From positions 2,907,001 to 2,971,000 of the forward strand of contig NC_134754.1 of NCBI RefSeq assembly GCF_050436995.1: a stretch of DNA of 64,000 bases. The letters are read 5' to 3'. Position 1 is the stretch's first letter. Every line of letters begins with the position of its first letter. The position numbers were made by a program, and so were the translations under genes. This document shows, one piece after another, positions 1 to 12,173 of the stretch. This DNA is from Anticarsia gemmatalis. Lineage: Eukaryota; Arthropoda; Insecta; Lepidoptera; Erebidae. The notes under the pieces are model-generated. The model did not search any database. It was not told where the DNA came from and was given only the letters and a program-made list of their open reading frames with translations.

Positions 1-296
1 CAGAAGCTAAAATTCAAATATAGGAGAAATTCTATTTCAGTACAATATGCTGGAATATAAATTCTATAATTATCGCGGTCTTTATCAGTTGTTTATGAAT
101 TTTGTGATGCAGGTGAACCATCGGGTTTAAATAAAGCTTCTCAACATTTCAAAGGATATTTTCAAAATAAAATATCCTTATTATGAGTTTATGGAGGAGA
201 CGTATATTGGTGAGTAATGACCCGATTTAGAAATCACAATACCGGACGCATTGTCAAACTTAAAGCAACTATTAATAACTTTTAAATATAAATTAG

Positions 297-690
297 AAAT
301 CCCGACAAACCTGTGTCCAAATTGAGTACCGAACTCAAAAACTCCTAATTGGCAATCATGTATACTAACTTTCAAATTACAAAATCTACAATCCTAAAAA
401 AAAATTTTTGGGTGGTCTCAAGGCCTTACCCCTTCCTCATTCCGGGAGGAGATTCTTGCTCAGCAGTGGGACATGAACGGGCTAAATTTATTATTTTTCG
501 TCACAATATTTTTTCTCTTGTTTAACATTTGTTGCTTTGTTGCAATTTGCTTTGTTTAAGCTCCCATTCCTTCCTTGAAACCATACTGGGCCATACATAC
601 TACATGACAACAATTACGTCGTGTTATTATGTCGGTCGTGTAACACATTAGCTGCCAGTGATGTCCCATCGGTAGAGAATTACAACTATA
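297..690. repeat. Copy 1 of a tandemly duplicated unit
   Basis: This stretch shares three blocks in the same order with 722-1513. Block C (297-360, 'ctgtgtccaaattgagtacc') matches 722-788. Block D (about 500-590, 'ccttccttgaaaccatact') matches about 800-880. Block A (595-690, 'acgtcgtgttattatgtcgg') matches 1424-1513. Copy 1 carries a lepidopteran repeat tail at 410-490 that copy 2 lacks, while copy 2 is split by inverted-repeat elements. The order of blocks is read directly; a tandem duplication followed by independent insertions is the simplest inference. Confidence 0.6.
410..490 (-). repeat. Lepidopteran dispersed repeat tail (fragment)
   Basis: The minus strand reads 'gtcccactgctgagcaag...ctcctcccgg...gaggaaggggtaaggccttgag', a diverged copy of the repeat at 29719-29870. 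I recognise it as a very common lepidopteran dispersed element, probably a retroposon tail, but cannot assign a named family. It lies inside copy 1 of the duplicated unit. Confidence 0.6.
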
Positions 691-978
691 CATAATAACC
701 TCTCAATATAAAATAAAATAAAAAACCAACAAGTCTGTGTCCAATTCGGGTACCGAACGTAAAAACTCGAACCACATAGGCAATTGTAAAAGAAAAATAA
801 GGGCATTTTTTTGTCAAGAAATTATTTTCTCGTGTCTAACATATAGCTTCGCCTTCCTTCCTTAAAACTACACCAGTATCGCGATTCCCAGTCAGCACTG
901 TCGAGTATCGAAAGTTTGATATTTAAAATGTACGGGCAAAATAGTTCCTACGACGTCCGTTAGGGGCGCTGATCAGTA

Positions 979-1338
979 GCTCAATTCTCTATTATTATCA
1001 ACTGACCTGTCATCAAGAAATTTTGTATGAAAATCTAATAAGCGGGCTTATCACGTATCTTTGACAGTTGACAGTGACAGTTGACAGCTAGTATACGTCA
1101 AATCTATGGTCACTATTCAGTACATTGCTGCTTTGACGTAACATAGTAATCACTATAATCTAAGGGAGAAAACAATGGACAGCACACAGTGGCTTTCAAA
1201 TGGCTGTCAACTGAGATACGTGATAGCCCCCCAGCGCCTCTAACGGACGTCGTAAAAACTTTTTTGACAGTACATCCCAAATGTCAAAATGTCGGTAGCT
1301 AGCCGGTTGTCGGTAGTCGATAGTGGTACAGAATCGAA
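979..1338. mobile_element. Miniature inverted-repeat element B2, nested in B1
   Basis: It begins 'gctcaattctctattattat' and ends 'tcgatagtggtacagaatcg', diverged inverted ends matching the intact copy at 24091-24267. Its internal 'gaaaatctaataagc' and 'cagcgcctctaacgg' would be contiguous in the intact copy but are separated here by a third element at 1044-1230. Confidence 0.6.
1044..1230. mobile_element. Miniature inverted-repeat element C, nested in B2
   Basis: The ends are inverted: 'gggcttatcacgtatctttg' on the left, and the reverse complement of the right end reads 'ggggctatcacgtatctcag'; both continue into 'ttgacag'. It interrupts B2 exactly where other B copies are continuous, with AGC on both sides. 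About 187 bases, no ORF. Different family from B. Confidence 0.6.
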
Positions 1339-1513
1339 GTACAGATTTTCATACAACATTTCTCGATAGCCGGTTTTCAATAGTCAATAGTGGTAGAGAA
1401 TCGAGCTTATAGACCACTAGACGTAGTACATGACAATTACGTCGTGTTACTATGTCGGTCGTGTAACACATTAGTTGCCAGTGATTTCCCATCGGTAGAG
1501 AATTACAGCGATA

Positions 1514-4483
1514 CGTAAACAGAATGCAATGTGCTCATGTTTATTACCGTCATGTATGTAATTAGTTTTAGTACAATATATTGGGATGTATTTGAATTTA
1601 ATGGCCATTGAACCGATTCGAAGCCACATAAACATTATTTCCTCTGTAGTAATATTATTATGATATTGACTCTGGCAATGACTTTTGTAGAACTAAAACG
1701 TGTTCAATTTCAGTTTTTCCTCACAGATTAACAAACATTTATAAGTTTAATTACTGATACATTATCGCAAACGATTAATAAATTAATATGTCACGCTTGA
1801 AAAAAGCTCGACTCTGCTATAACGACCACCCATCCAAATCTTGACCTCAGCCATATTGCTTTACCTATCAGATTGCCGCCATTATCACTCCTTCAAACGC
1901 TCTCTATTTATCCCACTGCAAGGCTATAATCCTCTTCCCGTTTACATCCTACGAATAAATTCTACCGTTCGAAATTCGATCTAATCAACACTGGCTGACG
2001 ATAGATTTGAACCGTTTGAGCCGGTCAGTTTGCCTTCTACCCCTAACTAGATCCGATTAACATCGGTACTCAGCCAGCACCATTATACCCGTCTTGTCCC
2101 TTTTTTCAATTGGCCAAAGCCGTACGGTTTTATCCGATGTGAAAAAAGCAAATAAATCGTGTAAACTAGGAAAGGTTTTTGATGTAACAGTTACTCGCAA
2201 AAAAGTAACCGAGCGTGCTTTCTACTTATATTATTTTTCGAACTTAGGTTTAGGTAAGATTTGTATGATAAAAAATATTTCAGTTCGTGTATTAAAAGTA
2301 AGTAGGTCTGTACATCTCCCAAACACAATACAAGTCTGTCCCAGCAGTGTTATCAAAAAGCTTTTAAAATCTCCATCAGCAAACGCTCTTTGAACAGCAA
2401 TGATATTAAAAAATATTGAATCCCTCGGTTGAAGAACTAAAAAATAATCTTATCCTCGCTGAACAAAAAGTCCTCGTAATTTACTTTACTGGATAGCATT
2501 GTACTGTCAGCAGAAATGGGTCAGTATTTCACGTTCTTTGTACAACAAACTTAAGTCGAGTTTTAATTTGCGAAAAATATTCAACACTGCCTCGTGTTTC
2601 AAATGGAAATGCTTGTAGTGTTTATTTTGTTTCACGGCTCGCCACCTCCGATTTTGAAAAGCTTTTGTATGCATTTCAGTGTAAATATTTTGTTAAGTAT
2701 CATGATTCTGTGATAGTTAATTTACATGGCTTTTCGAGGAATTAACATGTAACTTTGTCGTCTTGTTACATCAATTTAGCCGGTTATAGACTTTCCTCGA
2801 AAAACAAATGAATGGATGTTTGTTCTGGTTAAATTCACCATATTTGCATGGATATTTTTCTACAAATGACTGAGGTGGGTAATAATATTACTACAAAAAC
2901 AACGCCTTGAACCATTAGTTACCTCAATTTTTTATTGACATTTTGGCACAGATTGCACTGTCCGTAAGCATGATATAACTTTGTATTAAGTAAATAAAGT
3001 AAAATGGACCAAAAGTAAAATATTTTCGTGTTAAAACATACATTCGTATAATCTTAAGATCAAGCCTACTAGCTATTCAAACTGTAGTACGTAGGTTTGG
3101 ATAACCACGTCGGGCTTGAGCCGAAGCTATCCTACCTCTTCGGACGTGAGACTGACACATCTTCACTGCGCTTCGGTCGTATGTAGCGTTAGCCTAAGCC
3201 GTAGATCTAAAGCCGTTGTAAATCACGGTGGATAGAACCAATGCCTAGTGTCTAGACTGCTTTATGTGATCCACAAAGAAATGTTTTGAATGTGGTTTTA
3301 TCACATACATTAAATTATTGCTAACGTTTATGCAAATAGGTAGCTAGCAAGGGTAAAAAATGTTTTATCACATTTTACGGACCAACTAAGATAGGTATAA
3401 GAAACTAAGTGCGGCACGTCACTTAATACATTTTAATAAATTGATTGATACGTTTTAAATATTAAATAAGGCCTATTATTACCCACACAGCATAACAAAA
3501 CTATAGAAAATTCTCCCCTATGATAAGCAAATCTGACTCAACTTTTACCTAAAACGTATAATTACCTTATGAATGTTCCTACACCCCGTCAATACAAAAC
3601 CTTGACTAATTAAAGTTGGCACTACAACAAAGTCACTCAAAGTCAATAGCAATTCTCACTTAACAAATAGAAGCTAAGATTACCGTTGGGGCTAATTAAT
3701 GCTTTGTAACATGGATATGTTATGACTGGAGGCGGCAATGAGAGCGGAGAACGTAGCGTCAGAATAAACAAAGACTAGCGAAGACAAAGCTTGTACATTC
3801 TGTAATGGAGTCAACACACTAAAAATGCGGAACGGTAGACAGCAGAATCATTTGTAAATTATTTTTAAAATAAAAACTTCGACACTGACAGACATCCACT
3901 GGAATTTGGTGTGAACATTCTATTAAAGGACGGTACTTTTTTAGATTAGACTATTAAACGGCTGAAATAGTAGTCGCCAAATGGGTGATGACTATAAAGG
4001 TGTAAGACATAAGTCAAAAGTGTCTATAACATCGAAAAATAAAATGCATTGGAAAAATCTCGATCAAACTTAAATTATAACAATAGATGTACTTAGTGTA
4101 TAAAAATATGAGCTTCATACTTATTGACATTGAACTTGAAAGCAATCACGCATTTTCTAAGAAATAAGCATTAACGTAGTCGTATTTCAAATTCTTATAA
4201 GCATACTGGTGCTCAATCAAGTCTGTACATGAACCTTCATTGAGATGTCATTTCTAGCACACTCTTGAGAGTTCATTGTCCTCTAAAGCAGATGGATTTT
4301 GTGGCGCCAAAAACTCATTTCACCGTCTATTTTACATTTCTAATACGTAGTGGGTCGGGCGCAATCTGCCCTGTAATTAATGAGACGAAGGATAATTAAA
4401 TCCGATTTGCGAGAACGAAAACACCGAGCTTGTTTTTTAAGATAAGTTTAACCTAGTTTTTGCGTTCCGTATCCAAAGGGTAA
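1514..4483. other. Gene-free AT-rich sequence
   Basis: No gene, tRNA or complete mobile element recognised. The 99-codon open frame at 2094-2393 has no family resemblance and lies in AT-rich DNA where such frames arise by chance. Around 3240-3290 'tttatgtgatccacaaag' resembles part of the SINE-like repeat at 30815-30985. Confidence 0.5.
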
Positions 4484-4745
4484 GACTGGATTCCTTATAC
4501 TAGGATTTGGCTGTCTGTCTGTCTGACTGTTTGTTTGCCTGTCTGTCACCAGGCCGTATCTCGTGAACGTTCAAAGTTAGATAGTTTAAATTTTAACAAC
4601 TGAAATATTTCTATTGCCGCTTCAACAAATACTAAAAACCTTAATAAATTTAATGTGGCTCCTATAAGATTATTTTTAGCCGTTTTAAAAATAATGCTAA
4701 GGTTGCCTCTGTACGCCAGTCCCACTCGCACTTGGCCGATTTTTT
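4484..4745 (+). repeat. Lepidopteran dispersed repeat (retroposon-like tail)
   Basis: Starts with a short (GTCT)n-like run ('gtctgtctgtctgactg'), followed by 'aggccgtatctcgtgaacg', a central part with 'caacaaatactaaaaacc', and an end 'cccactcgcacttggccgat' followed by T-rich sequence. I recognise this arrangement as a widespread lepidopteran repeat. The family name is uncertain, and the 61-codon minus-strand frame within it is not a gene. Confidence 0.6.
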
Positions 4746-7417
4746 ACTTTCAAATAATACGCCGGTAGTTCAAAAGTTAACCGTTTCTCAATTTGTTTAA
4801 AATGATAGTTTATCGAATTCTAATCAATTACTATTAAAATTGTTTTAATTATGATAACCAATTAATAAAGAATAATTAACATCCCAATATTTTACATGAT
4901 CATCATGTTTTAATAGTACTTTTCTTGACGACTGTCACAATATCCCTTAATCTATATTATGATAGTAGGTGCTACACAAGTACTAAGATCATGAAAAACA
5001 TCTTCTAAGTTTAGCATAAATCAAATAACAATGTTTCCTTGGAGTCAGAATACTAATAAACTTACTCTCATTAAGGGACTCTTAGTTCACAACATCTCCT
5101 AAACTAGATACTAAATAATATTTCATTCTAAAGACACTAACGAAGTGCCGACTAATTCCACAATAATAACTATTATTTAAAACCTTATACACACATATAA
5201 GTACCTACTTTGTAGAAAAATGTACTTATGACAAAAACTTTGGTAAATATCCCAAAAGGAGATATCTTAGGAAAAAAAAAACTAGCGTTTTCAAAAACTT
5301 TGCACTCTTTATCGTGGAGAACCAACAACATATCCACCATAAAACTTCCTAAAACACATTAATAACTTTAAAAAAAACGTCCCGTCAACATCCTCATAAC
5401 AGGACCAGGCACAAAAACACGTGTGCGTCAATCACCCTCCCACGGGCAAGTGACAGTTGCCAATCTAACCATCGTGATTGATCACCAATACAACCTTACG
5501 CAACACTATATAACTTACAATGTCATTATTTTAGGACACATGTGATACGGAACAAGCTTTAGATATTGACAAATTTCATGTAATATTAAATATACAATGC
5601 TCAAACGCTGAGAGAGACATGGATAGAGAGACTAGTTCGATTACGGCCGATTTTAATAAGCTATCGTTGGATAGGTTTGCTAATCTTCGGTTGAATTTTG
5701 AGACATTTGTATGGATGACTGCCGATTTATATTGGATAGCTACGAAAATATTGTCTACAAAAAAGGATTTGCGCTCTTAGTTTAATTTTTTTTTTCATAT
5801 CACGTTTCATAGAAAACTTGGACTCAATCATCGTACACATTTGCTTCTCTGTTCACAGAATTTATTAGTTACCTAGCAGGCGCAATTTCAGTTGTATTGT
5901 TTCCGAGAATTGTCTTTATAGGCATCAATTTGAGTTCAGAATTGATGTATGTGCCAATCACAACAATTAACAAAATTGTCAATGTAACGTGATAAATTAC
6001 CAAGGGAGGAACAAAAAGCCAAGAGAAAGACTTTTATAATTTTGTATCTAGTTGTGTAAACTAGAGGTATGACGAACTAATAAAAACACATTTTATTCAA
6101 ATATAGAAATTGATCTCACATTAAAAACCTAATACGACATTCTTAATTTTTTTTTATTGCGTTTAAATTCTACAAGCTTTCAAAAGACTACCACTGAACA
6201 CGTCATCTCTCTTGACTAAATACCCGTAGACGGTAGTAGAAGTAAATATCACAATAATAATAAACATTTACTAACGACCTTATACACCAATTCTATTTCA
6301 TATGCATGTACCAAGAACTACTTCACAAGCTTATAAACGGTATACCCCCACCGCTACACAACGTCCTCACAATTAAATCCATCGAACCTAGAATTCCACA
6401 ATAATAAGGCTTCAAGCTTACAAAGGTATGAATAGAAAGGTACTCTACTGATTGTATAACGAGCGACGATGCATGGATGCATTCAAGAGACGCTTTTCAA
6501 TTCGATTGCAACGTCTGTCTCTCGGTTTTGAAATATATACACAGTTGCTGTAATGTTCGCGAGCTTAATTAGGATTAGATGAATTTAACAATTTAATTAT
6601 CCGATTAAAACTATCCCTGTAATGCGAGTTATTCAGACTGTAAATTACAATCTTTCGGATTTGATTACTATGTTGGATGAAGCGTGATTGGATTTTTCCC
6701 ATTTTAACTGAAATGTTGTTATTCGTTTTCTAAGGCATTCTTAAATAAAATTTTATAGTTAAGTTAAATTAAGTGACTCATTACTGCCTACCATTAGAGA
6801 TTCGAGTTTCAGCAATGAGAGCATTACCTTGCACTGGCCTGCACCGAATTAAGGATGCATTCTTTCAAGAACTTCTTAAAGAACTCTCAGGCAGCTCAGG
6901 TACATGCAACATTATGTGTTTGGTCACCGTTAGCTGATATAAATATAAATTTTTGTTCCTTTGACCGATTTCGTGGAAAGAATTACTACTATTCAGTTAC
7001 AAATTAAAATTTGGACAGTTACATAACCTAAAATGAAAGTTATTGTCTTACCGTGTTGTCCGTATGTCACAGTTTATGACCACTGCGTCGAATAAACTTC
7101 TGTATCGAGTTTAAAGTTCGCGGGGCGCGTTTAACTGAATTAAACACTACGGGTGGAATGTTCCTCTACTATTGTTTGTTTTATTTGAATAACGAATTAT
7201 ATTATCTTTTATTTATTTTTAATAATGTAATACCTGGCCAAGTGGCCAGCAATATAATGGTTTTGATGAGGTATAAATTGTTGATAAAGGTAGTGGCCGA
7301 AAACGTATTTATATTTTTTTTATGAGTTTGCTTAATACGTAAAGGCATTGTACGCATGTGTCTTCTTAGAAGTCTACACGTAGACTAATGTAAATAAAAA
7401 AGTACAAGAACAAAATA
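4746..7417. other. Gene-free AT-rich sequence
   Basis: Nothing recognisable as coding, RNA gene or complete mobile element. Locally there are E-box-like CACGTG cores (near 5419) and A/T-rich low-complexity stretches. Confidence 0.5.
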
Positions 7418-7635
7418 TCTGAGGTCGGGGAAAAAGTCTTTTCGCATTATAGTATGTAAAAACTTGTAATAAAATCTTTTCTCTACACAAAAAAGCTCGA
7501 TATTTGGGTACCTCGCGAGCTCACTGAAAGAAACCTAATGAACCGTGTACTCATTTGTTTCATTTTTGAAGCCAAAGAGATTTTGTTACAAGTTCATACA
7601 TACTATAATGCGAAAAGACTTTTTCCCCGACCTCA
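7418..7635. mobile_element. Mariner-type miniature element (MITE)
   Basis: Long terminal inverted repeats: the left end reads 'gaggtcggggaaaaagtctt' then 'ttcgcattatagtatgta', and the right end is its near-exact reverse complement ending 'ctttttccccgacctc'. TA dinucleotides flank both ends (7416-7417 and 7636-7637), the target site of Tc1/mariner elements. The centre (about 100 bases) has no transposase frame, so the element is non-autonomous. Sequence and TSD are seen directly; the mariner assignment rests on the TA target and the TIR type. Confidence 0.8.
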
Positions 7636-10600
7636 TATATTATAAAACCTAATATTTAAATAAAAACATGCCAATACAAACAGCTTTCATAAGAAAATAA
7701 ATGATTACATCGCAACAAAAATCGCTGCATCGACTCAACATATTCTAATAACACAATCTAGTATCAGTAATTGGAGAGGATCTATAACTAAAGAGCTACC
7801 GATTGTACCCAACAATACCTGCCATCGAAAACCCTTGGAAAACGGTGAATCAAAAACTTACATTACGATGAAAATCTGCACATAAATCTCAACCTTACGT
7901 AACACAACTTAGGGTTGAATTTCTCTTGTTGTTTTGTATGGTATTTGTCAGTCTGAAAACGTCAACAATAGGGATTCCGCACATGTCGGTCTATTGTCAT
8001 ACTGTCCTTGTCACTGGGATCTAGATATTAAAAATTCCAACCATTATTCCACTTTATATTATGATATTAAAACTGAATGTGTATGTTATGTTTACATTAT
8101 TAAACATTCTAGTGAAACTATTTGCTATTGTTGTGATTAAAGAAATTCTTAGTGAGGGGTAAAAGGGTTTGGATTGGGAATAAAAGATGAATATTTTGAG
8201 TTGGTGAGAGAAACATCTCTGTGGACATCAACTCAAAATCTCTTGTTTGTCTAGAGTATATTTCTTTATTAAATACTGTATTATTATTTTTATATTTAAA
8301 GGCAAGTTCAAGAACAAAAGGTTCTAGATTTGCTATTTTAAATTTAAATATTCCAGTCTGTTTTTTATACAGTAAACATGTATACCAAAAGCTATACAAT
8401 AAAACTGTATGTTACACTTTCACCAAATTGTTATAGATAACATTGAAGCAGCATGATATATCATTCTATAAGTTACAATCGTTCATACATAGCGAGGTGA
8501 GCTGTAACGCGAGTTTCTACATACGATACTATCGACTTGACATTGTAGTAGCACAAAATCACCCTACTACAATCTTATCTATAACTAACTACGAGTTATA
8601 ATTAATAGGTAATAAGAAAATACTTATTACTAAAACACAATACATACAATATTACGTTTTAACCTTGTATTTCAATAGACAGTCGACAGTACTTCGTTTA
8701 CTAATCACATAATAGCAGTCGTTCGTCACAACAGATCGATTGCTCAGAGCTTTGCTACCCCGCGGCGTTTTCCTTCCATTTACCGATGCCTTGTCTATGT
8801 TTGTCTGTATGTTTGACGCAATGACAACTCGATTAACTCGATGAGTATGTAGGTATGTTAATTGCAGTGCTTTGTAGTTGATTGTAGAGTTTTGTAGGCT
8901 GTTGTTATGTTATACGTTTTTATATGTTTTAGTAAAAAAATACAGGTGCTGGATAGTAATAAAAATTATAATTGGATGAAACAGGTAAGTTGGGATATTT
9001 ATCTATTTATGTTAATAGATAAATATTTGACAATTATTTTGGTATATTTTATTTTGGGTAGGTATATGGTTTGCTAGTAGGAAGTAATAATTTTAGGCAT
9101 GAAAAATTCTTTCTTATATTTCTTCCGAGAGTCAATTATGACATTTATATTTGTAAACAGACTTAATTTACTCATTTTATTGAATATCATACAGTTTACA
9201 CTAATGGTACCTACCCCAATCAGGCCACAAGCATCAAAAGCGAGCAACAATAATTCAGAACAAACTTCTATTCGCCACAAAAGTATTTTTTACATCGGCA
9301 AAAAAGCCAACGCGAGAGGAAGCGGTTGAAAGCAGTTTAATATAAAACCCCGCGAACGCCGCGATACAGTCGATATAAAATAGTCGAGCACATAAAATAA
9401 CCTCGCGGTACGGACGGGAAATATAAATAACGACCGCTACTGACCCCGCTTCAGACGGGAGAACCTTACACCGAAAGAAGACAAAATATTCGTTTGAAAA
9501 ATATTTCGTTTAAGAAAAAATAAGATTGACCATTAGATTGTTCACTCTTAGCCAATTAGTATTGGAAAATTTTGATTAAAAGTTGAGTTACTAGTATAAT
9601 ACTAAAGATTTCAAAATCACAAGTGTTCTGAGTTCAAATTACGATAAGCTTTAAAAATCTACACGATATTCAGAATAATACCATATACCCTTTTTTGACC
9701 TATGAATACGACTGGGCAAAGATCTCTCGCAATCGACAGAGAGACCGGGTTTTAGTCCCGGCTGGCAATGTGCCGGGTGAAGACTTTGCCCTCAAAAAAT
9801 GAATGAAATAATTTCAGGCATACAAAGTTTTATCCATAAACCTTCGTCTGAAAAAACTTTTTACAGAAATATCCTAATTAAGTGTAACAGCTAACATGTT
9901 AACTCATTCCTATATCTCATTAACTTAGCTCGTCGAGGTCCCTATATAAAAAAAAAAACAAACAAAACAGTCGCTCGCAAACTACGGTGTAAATAAAACC
10001 TAACACAGGCTCGATGGGAACACGTTCAAACGTTTTACATTCCACATATACACTGAACTACATACTAACTTTCAGTTTTACTGATGCATGTCTTCATTCA
10101 GACAGAATATGGAATACTTATCTATTGAGTGCAGCCCTCAATACAGGCTTTGATGCCTACAATGCGTGTAAAAGGGATTTTTGATGTATTTTCTTTCAAT
10201 TGTCGGAGTACCGTGTTGTTATATTTACAACTAAATTGTTTCAGTGAGAGGTAAATTATAGGAACTTTATTTATCGATTGTCAAAGTTTATTTTTAGTAT
10301 AATTCATTTAACATGGGAAACTGATACAACTGCCACGATTAATATCATATTTTTAAGTGAAATATTGTAGCAGACGTTTTCTATATAAAATTATGAGTGT
10401 TATTTATGAATCCTATCGGTTTTTTTCTTAAAAAGTAGTATTTAAAAGTAGTAGTAAAATATAACATATCAGAATACAGACGTCACAAAAAATAACAGTA
10501 GGCTAGTGAAAACTTTCTAAAAAGATTTTCAATGCAAGGGAAGTCGCGGACAAAAGCATGTATGTAATACTTAGGTATACCTATTAACTGATGCTGTCAA

Positions 10601-11438
10601 TACATCCTCTTTTAGGGGAGCTTACAATGCATGTAAAAAGTTTTTTGACGTTTTTCGGTTTGTCAATCGGGATAAATATAGGGATGTTTGTAACGAAGTT
10701 TGTGATGGCCACTGCAAATAGGGGAGGTTTGTTGTGCTTTTACAAAAGATTTGTTTATATTTGTTTACCTTTATGCTGAAATGCTGTGATGTAGAAGTTT
10801 TTCGTGAAAATCGTATTTTTTTATAACTTTTTCTGTATATTTTTCTCATTAATGCTGACAAATATTGTTAGGTATAAGTATAGTATAAAGACTGTAACAT
10901 TGTTTTAACAGTGAAATACATATTATGCTAGAATGATAGTTGATGATAGACACCACACAGGCCAAGTGCGGGTTGGAGACTTTGCATGCTCTCAATAAAA
11001 AGAGCAAGTGATAATTATTTTAAAAAAATACCAGAACAATTTTTCACCTCAACACTAGTGTTTATTACCACAGTATATATTAATAATATTATTTCTTTGC
11101 GCAAGAAAATATGTTCATACAACACAATCTAAAAAATTCTTCCACGTGGATCAATCACTCAAAAAAAATATAAGGAAGGTATCAAACTTGCTCCCTCGAG
11201 ACTCGGGGCTCATAGGTTTTTTATTAGTTTGTACCGACGGATGTAGATCGAGTGGTTTGGCTATTAAACTGAACACACGTGGGGACATGTTGAGATATAA
11301 AGTGGGCAGTGACTGTTCAAACTTTTTGTATAGTTAAAGTGCATATCAAGAAGTTTTTAACTACGTTGAAAGATTTTTGGTGACCCGTCTTTATATAAGT
11401 TAATAAATAAAATAGTTGTTTTTTTTTTATTTAGCCTA
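7636..11438. other. Gene-free sequence with a hairpin and a repeat fragment
   Basis: No gene supported. It contains a perfect 13-bp hairpin (8995-9026), a GC-richer unique patch at about 9310-9470, and a fragment of the 29719-type repeat at about 10965-11010 ('ggccaagtgcgggttggaga'). Two weakly similar segments at about 10150-10205 and 10615-10670 share 'tacaatgcrtgtaaaa'. The short open frames here look like chance. Confidence 0.5.
8995..9026. repeat. Perfect short hairpin
   Basis: Left arm ATATTTATCTATT (8995-9007), loop TATGTT (9008-9013), right arm AATAGATAAATAT (9014-9026): 13 of 13 pairs match. Too short for a miRNA precursor and composed of A/T-rich words, so function is unknown. Confidence 0.8.
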
Positions 11439-11773
11439 ATGGGGATTGTTCATATTTTTTTAACATAGGTTTTTATTTTATTTTTTGAAAATATAGAGTA
11501 TTTTAAGAAACTGATTTCAATATTTTAATTATAGGATCAATAGTTATTTTTTTTTAAATATTTAAAATTTATTTCATATTTATTTTATGTGACGTCATCA
11601 GTGGCATAAAGCCTTGTGCCATTGCCTTATAAGCAGAACTCCGAAAAAAGATTTTCTATGTGTCAAGTGTCGACTGTCATCATGTTCTGTCATATTTCTG
11701 TTTATGTTTATAAACTGATCTAGAACTTATTGTAATCGTAATTATTATTGATATTTATAAACGTTTCAACAAA

Positions 11774-11911
11774 ATGAGTGGTACTTTTGTTCAAGCAGAC
11801 TCTCGAAACCTGCCTTATGAAGATACTGTTATGATATTTGAATATATCTCGACTAGGAGTCACCGTAGTGTGGATGAAATAAACAAAGCAAAAATCCAAA
11901 TGTTAAATTAA
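11774..11911 (+). pseudogene. Fragment of an uncharacterised mobile-element protein (N-terminus)
   Basis: A 45-residue frame starting at ATG 11774 reads MSGTFVQADSRNLP, then EDTVMIFEYIS, and stops at 11911. From memory the start resembles the first exon of a family of uncharacterised arthropod proteins with SWIM zinc-finger or YqaJ-type nuclease domains, often linked to mobile DNA. That link is recognition without a search and could be wrong. The rest of such a protein is absent, so this is a truncated piece inside the 11439-12606 element. Confidence 0.4.
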
Positions 11912-12035
11912 TTGAAAGTGACAGAAAGGAATAAAACCATTTACATTATCGAAAGCTTTTTATTTTATTTTCCCTGTAAATTAAATAAGTGCTATACTTT
12001 CAATCTCAAGCTTACTATAACCTTAGTTTGTAAAA

Positions 12036-12173
12036 CTTCAGAATGTGGTTGTTTACTACTTGTTTAAACACTTGGGGGCCTAAAACTCTCATGCCACGAG
12101 AGCTTAATATTGAATCTATACCATTAAAACCTCTATTAATAGCTAAAACAACAACAGCTTCGCGAGACCACTT
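12036..12173 (-). pseudogene. Coding-like remnant on the minus strand
   Basis: The minus strand from 12173 to 12036 is open for about 46 codons and reads KWSREAVVVLAINRGFNGID, then SILSSRGMRVLGPQVFKQ. The residue pattern (helical, ending in a 'GI.SILSSRGMRVLG' run) resembles a segment found in large lepidopteran mobile-element proteins that follow the N-terminal type seen at 11774. It lies in the opposite orientation to that fragment, so the element is rearranged. The plus-strand open frame at 12043-12267 is a shadow of it. Family identity is tentative. Confidence 0.35.

Larger units (their letters stand above)
899..1407. mobile_element. Miniature inverted-repeat element B1 (outer), interrupted
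   Basis: The first half (899-978: 'gtatcgaaagtttgatattt', then 'aaaatagttcctacgacgtc') and the second half (about 1340-1407: 'attttcatacaacatttctc', then 'gatagccgg...agtggtagagaatcgag') together match the continuous copies at 37954-38107 and 39190-39325. They are separated by a second element of the same family at 979-1338. The trinucleotide GTA occurs on both sides of the inner insertion, consistent with a short target duplication. No coding capacity. Confidence 0.6.
722..1513. repeat. Copy 2 of the duplicated unit, split by nested elements
   Basis: Blocks C (722-788), D (about 800-880) and A (1424-1513) repeat those of 297-690. Between D and A, about 510 bases (899-1407) are occupied by small inverted-repeat elements that are absent from copy 1, so those insertions came after the duplication or hit only this copy. 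Confidence 0.6.

Noticed and set aside
2094..2393. 99-codon plus-strand open frame
   Set aside because: No recognisable domain, AT-rich composition like the surroundings, and no splice or neighbour support.
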